A stretch of DNA of 64,000 bases, taken from positions 6,076,001-6,140,000 of the forward strand of contig CM082576.2 of assembly GCA_040954595.2 (NCBI GenBank). The letters are read 5' to 3'. Position 1 is the stretch's first letter; the number at the start of each line of letters is the position of its first letter. Of the stretch, positions 57,416 to 64,000 are shown in pieces. The notes beneath the pieces are model-generated. The model had not been told where the DNA came from. It did not search any database and saw nothing but the letters and a program-made list of their open reading frames with translations. The DNA is from Balanoglossus misakiensis (Eukaryota; Hemichordata). The position numbers and the translations under genes were made by a program.

Positions 57416-59821
57416 CTAGAATTTAAACAAAATAGAGTCAACGTGGAATAATTTGAGAAGCCTTTTATTATTTAAAACGGAAAGGTAGTGCTGATGCTAA
57501 CGGATTGTAAAAACACAGCATTTTATGACGGTCAAATGTATGTCGTATGCTTGCATATGCCAACGCGCACTCGAGTCTATAAAAAAAACCAATAATACTG
57601 TAGGGACACAATGTCCCCCAGCCACCCGCGACTTCCAATCAGAATAATTGCTCACTGGGCTCGTGGTAATCCTGATCGTTAACCATTAATCTTTCATTGA
57701 CCCATATACGTACGCAATTATATATCAGATATGAACCATAAATTATCGATGAATGATTTTGTTTTAGGAAAGAAGCTCAATGAGTTCGTAATCTGTGCCA
57801 TGATATTGTACTTTGCGAGAACCCCGACTTCATTATTCTGTGCTTTTCTGAGCATGTACATGAAACTAATTGGTACCTAATTGGTTGTGTGAAGACTGTT
57901 CGGGTATTTTCGTTCTGCCGTGGCTGTTTTTGTTGCTGTTGTTCTTAATGCTCAATAGTTTTGAATCGCCCACTAATAGACTAGACGGGTATAGCGGTTT
58001 CAGACGACAACCACTCCTTGTCTGAGCCGCAGTCTGTCAGTTGTACCATGTGCACAAGACGTATATAGGTCATGTGGATTTTTTGGTTCATTCTCGTCCT
58101 GAGTTGCTATGTAATAGGCGTGTAATGCTTCTCTATACATACATTGACTGAACACAACGTGCCTTGCGTCACAACAGTCTCTCTCTGGTGGTCAAAGTAA
58201 GAAAAGTGCAACAACACTATATCCAAGGCAACGTATCCATCCAGACTGTGTCACTTGGTCTTCCCAGTAAATTTTGCCAAAATGTACCAACTTCTTTCCC
58301 ATACTTGCTCAACAAAGCACAAAATTGACAAGCCGGGTTTTTTTTCGGGACATATAGATGTGACTGCTGCATTTCAGTCATTAAAATACACGATTTGCCG
58401 ACTAGACCGTTGTGAGCGCATACCCGATTGAAAACTTAATGGGGCATGAACATTTCCAGGGATTAAACACGTGTTATTGCAACGAAAACGACTTAATAAG
58501 ACATATAAGTTTTACGGGGTGGTTAAATTTCACGAACACCACACATTTGTCGCAGAGATCTCTCTCGACAGCCAAAGGGTTTCACTCGACAGGAAATACT
58601 CGCACAGTACTTACCCACGTATTGTCACGTCGTTATTTATATAGGGAGTCACATATCAGTTACCAAAATATCGACTTTCTACACTAAACAGTTCACAAGC
58701 ACGTCTGGAATCAACCGCAGACTGCCCAAAATATTTGTTTGCTTGTTGTGTATCCAGCTGTTGTGAGCGGGCGGGGACCAATAACGGGACCGAGTGTCAT
58801 AGGTTGCCGTGATTACTTTGATGGTACTCAGTTCATGCGTGTCATTTGGGTGCGAAATGAATAGAATACGCGCCATTCAAAGAGAAACAATCGGTTGGGA
58901 AGCAACAATGGACCAACCAGTTGTCCGGGGCTACTGCCTGTATCGCTCCTAAAGACGGGGATTAGCAACTTGGTTTTAAGTACCTTTTATATTGCTGTCT
59001 GTAGCTATAGATATATCGGGTCAGTGGCGAGGTCACGTACGTACCCCCCCCCCCCTTTTCACGCCACTCCCACTTATGAGAAATAAAAAAAGGTGCAGGT
59101 CGAGTTATTTACGAGAAGTTCGATGGCGTTTTCTTTTTATTTTCAGTTGTGTGACAACAGAACAGCGACAATAGGCATTCTCAATAAAATACCAATGATG
59201 CAGCCACTCGAGATTTTTTCGGATTAGATGTATGCTGCTCTAGCTCTTGCAGTTATGACACACGCTTTGAAGGCACACCTTTGAAAGGCAGGATAGCAAC
59301 ACTTCGGATAGACGCCCTCACAGCTTCTTCGGGTGGCTACTCGAATGATGCGTGGTGGTGGTATACTCTCTGGGAAAATGCGTGTTCCCAAAATAACGGG
59401 ATAGCTGCTCTGTGCAACATAAAAGTTCGCAAAAAGAAGAAAACGGGACAATCCCTCCCCCCAAAACGACCCTTGAAGGCATTGGAATACCTATCAGATA
59501 CTCAAAACTCACTAAACGTTTCGTCCACTACAGCCCCATATTATTGCCTTCCAGTTACACATGAACTGCCAAAGAAACGATACTGGATCCTATAATACGT
59601 GATAAAATCACATGTCGTGATTATGATTTCATGTTCTAGCACCTGATTTCAAAATTCGATGGCTAACCTTTGTAACCCCTCACGTTTCACAAGAAAATTC
59701 ATAAAGGTAAACACAGTATTCGTATGTACTTTCGTCAAACATGTTCAACGATCTCGCTCTCACACACTGGCGATCAAGTTTTTTCAAAGTTGATTGCATA
59801 TAACGCCGGAAAGACGATTCA
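57416..59821. other. Region upstream of copy 1 and downstream of copy 2
   Basis: It probably contains the missing 5' exon(s) and promoter of the gene at 56.2-57.3 kb and the 3' untranslated region of the gene at 59.8-61.4 kb. I looked for a counterpart of copy 2's NWATCWAGARANYMFGG exon and did not find one. No other supported feature. Confidence 0.45.
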
Positions 59822-61392
59822 TTAAGCGTCTTGCGCTGACTCCATGTTTTCGACAATTCCGTTTTCTTCTTCGAAAATAAGTTCCTTCGAATCTTGATTA
59901 GAATCTTCTTCCTTGCGGCCAATTTTCCTCTTCCTCTCTGCTGTAAATTGACAAAGGAAAAGTAATTATTTGCCAGAAGCACGTATACCAGGGGTATACC
60001 TAAGGTATAAACACAAGAAGAGAGGGGGTGACAGATTGACACACACACAGACGCAAAGAGAGAATTCTGCTCGGCATAAAGGCAAGGTACGTAGTAAGGC
60101 ACATTTCACCGACTGTCTCTTCTTGTATACACCCTTACACCAAGTTTCACAACTTTTCAAATACTCATAAAACTGGCGTGTATTAATCACTTGATAATAT
60201 CACATGTTATATGGCCACATCGGCTACAGAATTGTGCGCATTTTGCTGTGCGTGTGTGACACTGCCTTGTGTGTGTGGCGTCAGGGTTAATGTGTAGAAT
60301 CTGTACATTCCCTTCCTCGTATGGTTTGACGGATTTTACCAATGTTCAAAACAATGATATAATCATTTACGTACAAGATTGTTCCGATACTTTGATGAGT
60401 TCTGAGACAGTTCTATTCCCCGGCATCATGACTTGGGTTACTAAATCCGTCCCAACTTTAGGATGGAGCAGTTGGTTGAATTTCTTCGCATTCCTTTGTC
60501 TTTTTACAGTTTTGTCGACCTCCTTGGGCCTCGGTTTTCCTTCTGAGTGATGCTTTTCCTTGGTGTTTATGTCTCCGTTATCAGGCGGTCCATCTTGCCT
60601 TGCATTGTTGTCTTTTACAGATTCAAGTCTCTTCAGTCTGATTAACCGTCGCTTAGTTCCTTCCTTATGTTCATTAGATCCACTCCTCATTTGGGCCAAC
60701 CCTTGCCGTGGTCTAGCCTTCTCGTTCACGACAGCAGCCATCTTGATTTGTAGGTCCTCGTACTTGTTGAGAAACACGTCGTGCCTCTGCCTTGGATACG
60801 ACCTGTTGCAATACACTTTGTTGAGAGCTTTTACCCGCCGAATGTCTCTGTCTGAAAGCGTGGCATTTGTCGCCCTTGTGTTGTGCGGCAAATCCGGCGG
60901 GTGTAGAGTTGTATTGCATCTCTGCAGTGGTTTGCCCGTGTCCAATTTACTATCAAGATTCCCGTTCTTTGATTCTGTCTTTAACTTACTGAAACAAAAA
61001 GCAGAAAATATATAGCACTGGTCTTAATTAATTCTATTTTCCTTATTTACTATCTTTCCCAGTCTGTGTTGAACTGCAGAACTCGTATAGTAACAGAGAT
61101 TGCGCTGGATAATATGATTGCATTGGTGTTGGCAACAAGTGTTGTCAATACGCGCACAGGATGATGGAGAAATTATTTAACATGGCGATTATTTCTGAAA
61201 CGTTTGTGTTCATTTACGGTAAATCGAAGGTAAACCATCTGAAGGAATGCGGACATTTAAAGGGAATACTTACTCGGTTCTAGCATTATGCAAATCGCCC
61301 CCAAACATGTAATTGGCCCTTGCACCTGCCCAACAAGTTGCCCAGTTCTTAGACGTCGCATAGTTTGGAAGAGCTTGTTTCTGTGTCGGCAT
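59822..61392 (-). CDS. Highly charged protein, copy 2 of the tandem pair, unrecognised
   Basis: Three exons: 61274-61406 (coding from the ATG at 61392), 60375-60988 and 59822-59940, giving 283 residues. The first exon encodes an aromatic and cysteine-containing segment (NYATSKNWATCWAGARANYM). The long middle exon holds TLSDRDIRRVKALNKVYCNR, a Lys/Arg-rich low-complexity middle, and NAKKFNQLLHPKVGTDLVTQ. These align with LLTDKDIKHIGSLQSIYM and NASKFDMMLNPSYGSHVTER of copy 1. I chose the donor at 60375 (CTT|GTACGT) because it puts the last exon in the frame that gives an acidic tail (ELIFEEENG..., stop at 59822), as in copy 1. The alternative donor at 60371 puts the last exon in a different frame with an early stop. 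The exon's start phase leaves open an upstream coding exon. Family unknown. Confidence 0.65.
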
Positions 61393-61406
61393 TCCATAGT
61401 GTGTTT

Positions 61407-63055
61407 CTGTAGGGAATTAGTTGGTTTTAAAAAAAGGTGACTGTATATGGTATAGTTGCATTATATTGCGCACACTCAGAAAACTAAGAACGTTGGCATC
61501 ATGCCAACTGGGTTGAGGGACTACACTGTTGCAGTGAGACTTATAATATTGAACATGATATAGTCCGCTCACTATTACAATTTTATTCCAGAAAACTGGA
61601 TTCGTATCTACCCTTGATGATTCATCTGATTTAACAGTCGTGTCATTTTTCATCGGTAGATAATCAATGATATCTACTGGGCCACACAACCCATACGTTA
61701 CCTAATAATTAAAATGTACGTGAGATATGATTTTATGCGTGTAGCTGTATGCAGGAATGTTTGCATTTGGAAAATACTTGAAGCCTCGTGGTAACCCTGT
61801 CAAATGAGATGTGTTTTGCGGGCAGACAGCAGTTCATGGTCCGCAGTCCCAAGTTGAATGTCAACGTGGCTTGACAACAACACATATCAGTCGTTGTTCT
61901 CAAAGTCAACAAAGACAAACGAGCCTTCATGAAAGCTTATCCCCGATACTGTCGAATTCATGTGATTATATACGAGTTTAGACTGCGAGTCGGAGTGAAC
62001 AAATGCCTAGCAACGATTGGTGTCAGTAGTTTTTAGAAAGCTGCAAGACTCTCTTCAATATGTAACAAGTCTATTAAAACGTAAACACGTCATTATAACC
62101 TTTGTGGATCGGATCCCACTCACCTGTTACCAGTGAAGGAAACATAGTTCAGTATGGCGCAAGTCCCATCTAGCTTGAATAAGCGTATCATAAGCAGGTG
62201 TTTTTTACGACTGAATTCTAATTTTTCCTGTGAGTGAGTCGCCGCTCTCTTGAATTTGGTGACAAAGACCCGCCGTGCTGGGTGTTGTCAAAAAGCGTAT
62301 AGTCCACGCTCCAATCCACCGAGTCCTGGCTATGGTAATACTGCCTTTGGGCTGCACATATCTACAGTCTTCGAAAGCCGTTTCAATTCGGTGTACCTTG
62401 TAAAACAATTGGCAGAGTCGCGTTTAAAGAGGTTGGTTATCAGATATGGTCGGCCCTTCACCTGGTTGTCAGTTGCAACCAAAATATTCTAGTGACATTT
62501 TTCGACCAAAACAAACGAAAAAAATCGATAACAAACACGTGACCCTCGAGTGCTAGATTCACCTGTGCTAAAAATACATGAACGAGCGGAGTGGTGAAAT
62601 ATCGAAAACTCACAAAAGATTTATACGCGTTACAAGTTGATAGTTTTACCTCGCCCCTTCTAGGTCATTCAGGTCTGGTTGGCTCCTGGCCGTTACTAAC
62701 CAGATACTTAAGTTTGCTTTGATGGACTGTGCAATGTCATTGACATAATTACGTAATTGCATACCTGAAGAACTATGCCGACTCATCACAAAGGTACAAA
62801 GGAAAACTCGCAACTGGAGGTCACAAATTGAAGGTGTGTGTCAGTCTGCAGTAGGTGCGTGGATGCGGTCAGTTTAGCTCAAGCGGCACTTTAAAAATCA
62901 AAACAATGAAAAGGGGGGCTTTTCTGTACAAATTATTATTGAGTTGAGTCAACTTCTCAATTTTCAGAGACGATTCGCTTCAAAGTTTTTGAATGACCCC
63001 AAAGTTTTGCGCAAAGGCCCTTGGGTAGTTTCAATCACATGACTAAACATTGGCC
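61407..63055. other. Divergent intergenic region
   Basis: Between copy 2 of the charged-protein pair (minus) and the membrane-protein gene (plus), so it should hold both promoters. A stretch at 61606-61697 has splice-like ends and an open frame (minus) but does not join the next exon in phase. It may be an untranslated or alternative exon. Confidence 0.4.
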
Positions 63056-64000
63056 ATGGTAGACCCGGGTGCGCTTCCGGGTGTACGAAAACCGAAAGTC
63101 TTTAGTACATATACTCTCACTTTCATTTGGATGTTTATTTTTGCAACGTTGGAAGGCTCTGTCACGGCGAGACATGTGCAAGGAGAATGGAACACTGGGC
63201 ATTTCTACCAGTTTCTAGGAAAGTTCGGATTTCAAAGCGCCAGGCCGGACGATATCCAGGGTTCCTCGGGTTATATCTATGGCAATATAACATTGCACGG
63301 CCGAGACTTGATCCAGTCAGATTACAAGTTTGTAGCTGCGTCGGGAAGGTACTGGGATAACTATATCGGTCAGTATGAAAACCGAAATAAGTTCAACACC
63401 ACCGAGAGGACGTGCAGTGCTATGTTCGAATGCATCGATGACGTTGCATATGACAAAACCTGTCTACCCAATGGAACGCTCGACTTGACGAGAACCATAC
63501 CGTGCCCGGCCAACCAGTTGTGTGCCGATGATCTAGATCGCGAACGCCTGGTAATACCGGGTTATCAATTTACGATACAGATTGGAGACACTACTGGTCC
63601 GAGGTAAAGTAGCACTACTTAAACACACAATGTCAAGAACCTAATTCAATTTATTGACTGACTGACTGACTGACTGATTGATGAATTGATTTGTGGAGTG
63701 TCCGTGATTGGATGACTGACTGGTTGATTGATTGATTGATTGGCTGACCGACTGACTGATTGATTAATGTGATACAGGACAATCTTCTTTTGTTTTATTT
63801 TCAGTCTCTGGTACCTAAGCATGGTATCCTGTTACAACAAACACACCCGCGAAGATCAGGACCTAACATGTTCATGGCACCATGGTAAAAAAGGAGAGAA
63901 AATAGCCTACGATCTTTGGCTTGTCAACGGAAACCCGCTTGAAAAGCAAAACCTCTTCTACTTCCAGTTTTCCTACACTTTGCAAGGCCTTCTGGCAATG
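63056..64000 (+). CDS. GPR180/TMEM145-like membrane protein, N-terminal part (runs off the window)
   Basis: Exon 1 is 63056-63603 (ATG in context GCCATGG) and exon 2 starts at 63805 and continues past the edge. The phase-2 GT-AG join is in frame. The protein has an N-terminal hydrophobic segment (YTLTFIWMFIFATLEGSVTA) that looks like a signal peptide or anchor. A lumenal domain begins HVQGEWNTGHFYQFLGKFGF and contains several cysteines and N-glycosylation sequons (NIT, NTT, NGT). Exon 2 carries SLWYLSMVSCYNKHTREDQD and IAYDLWLVNGNPLEKQN. This matches the extracellular domain of GPR180/TMEM145-type seven-helix proteins (GOST group), where W-Y-[LV]-S-[ML]-[VA]-x-C and Y-D-[IL]-x-L-V-N-G-N-P are typical as I recall. 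The seven helices would lie beyond the window. Signalling or trafficking roles in this group are not settled. Confidence 0.78.
63655..63765. repeat. TGAC/TGAT short tandem repeats in the intron
   Basis: Clusters of the tetranucleotide TGAC and TGAT (for example 63655-63690 and 63709-63760) lie within the first intron of the GPR180/TMEM145-like gene. Confidence 0.8.

Noticed and set aside
59680-59940. Longer basic frame through the last exon of charged-protein copy 2
   Set aside because: This frame needs a phase-0 entry that neither donor of the previous exon supplies. The phase-1 frame gives an acidic tail like that of copy 1.
61606-61697. Possible extra 5' exon of charged-protein copy 2
   Set aside because: It has acceptor- and donor-like ends, but its only open frame ends in phase 0 while the next exon requires phase 1.

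Overview
The window is animal genomic DNA. Its genes are split by many GT-AG introns, with long non-coding gaps, microsatellites and A+T-rich intergenic sequence. The recognisable proteins (SEL1L, GALNT2, TADA2B, monocarboxylate transporters, a GPR180/TMEM145-type membrane protein) are very close to vertebrate ones. Introns are compact, the transporters are tandemly duplicated, and the motif TACATGTA is frequent. My best guess is an invertebrate deuterostome (hemichordate, echinoderm or cephalochordate), but the sequence alone does not fix the species.

Layout: (1) 2.4-5.9 kb, minus: a small unrecognised single-pass membrane protein with a short cysteine cluster. (2) 7.2-12.6 kb, minus: two tandem four-exon monocarboxylate-transporter-like genes with identical intron phases. 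(3) 13.75-20.4 kb, minus: a complete 17-exon SEL1L gene (ER-associated degradation) with one large glutamine-rich exon. (4) 21.65-23.27 kb, plus: a leucine-rich-repeat protein with an uninterrupted coding region, divergent from SEL1L. (5) 26.0-28.5 kb: one non-coding repeat element nested inside another of the same family, both with hairpin ends. (6) 29.1-44.9 kb, minus: a complete 14-exon GALNT2 gene (mucin-type O-glycosylation in the Golgi). (7) 47.9-55.3 kb, minus: a complete 16-exon TADA2B gene (SAGA histone-acetylation adaptor). (8) 56.2-61.4 kb, minus: two tandem, mutually similar genes of a charged protein family I do not recognise. (9) 63.06 kb to the right edge, plus: the first two exons of a GPR180/TMEM145-like gene.

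The genes do not form a pathway. SEL1L (ER), GALNT2 (Golgi) and TADA2B (nucleus) are housekeeping neighbours, and the duplicated transporters and the charged-protein pair are local tandem duplications. Exon joins were made by hand from splice consensus and reading frame. SEL1L, GALNT2, TADA2B and both transporters close in frame from start to stop; the membrane protein at 2.4-5.9 kb and the 56-61 kb pair have uncertain joins. The most unusual material is non-coding: the nested elements, whose 5' tags and 3' hairpins vary together and which carry direct repeats resembling nuclear-receptor sites, and three long inverted repeats at 1.8, 12.2 and 35.7 kb.
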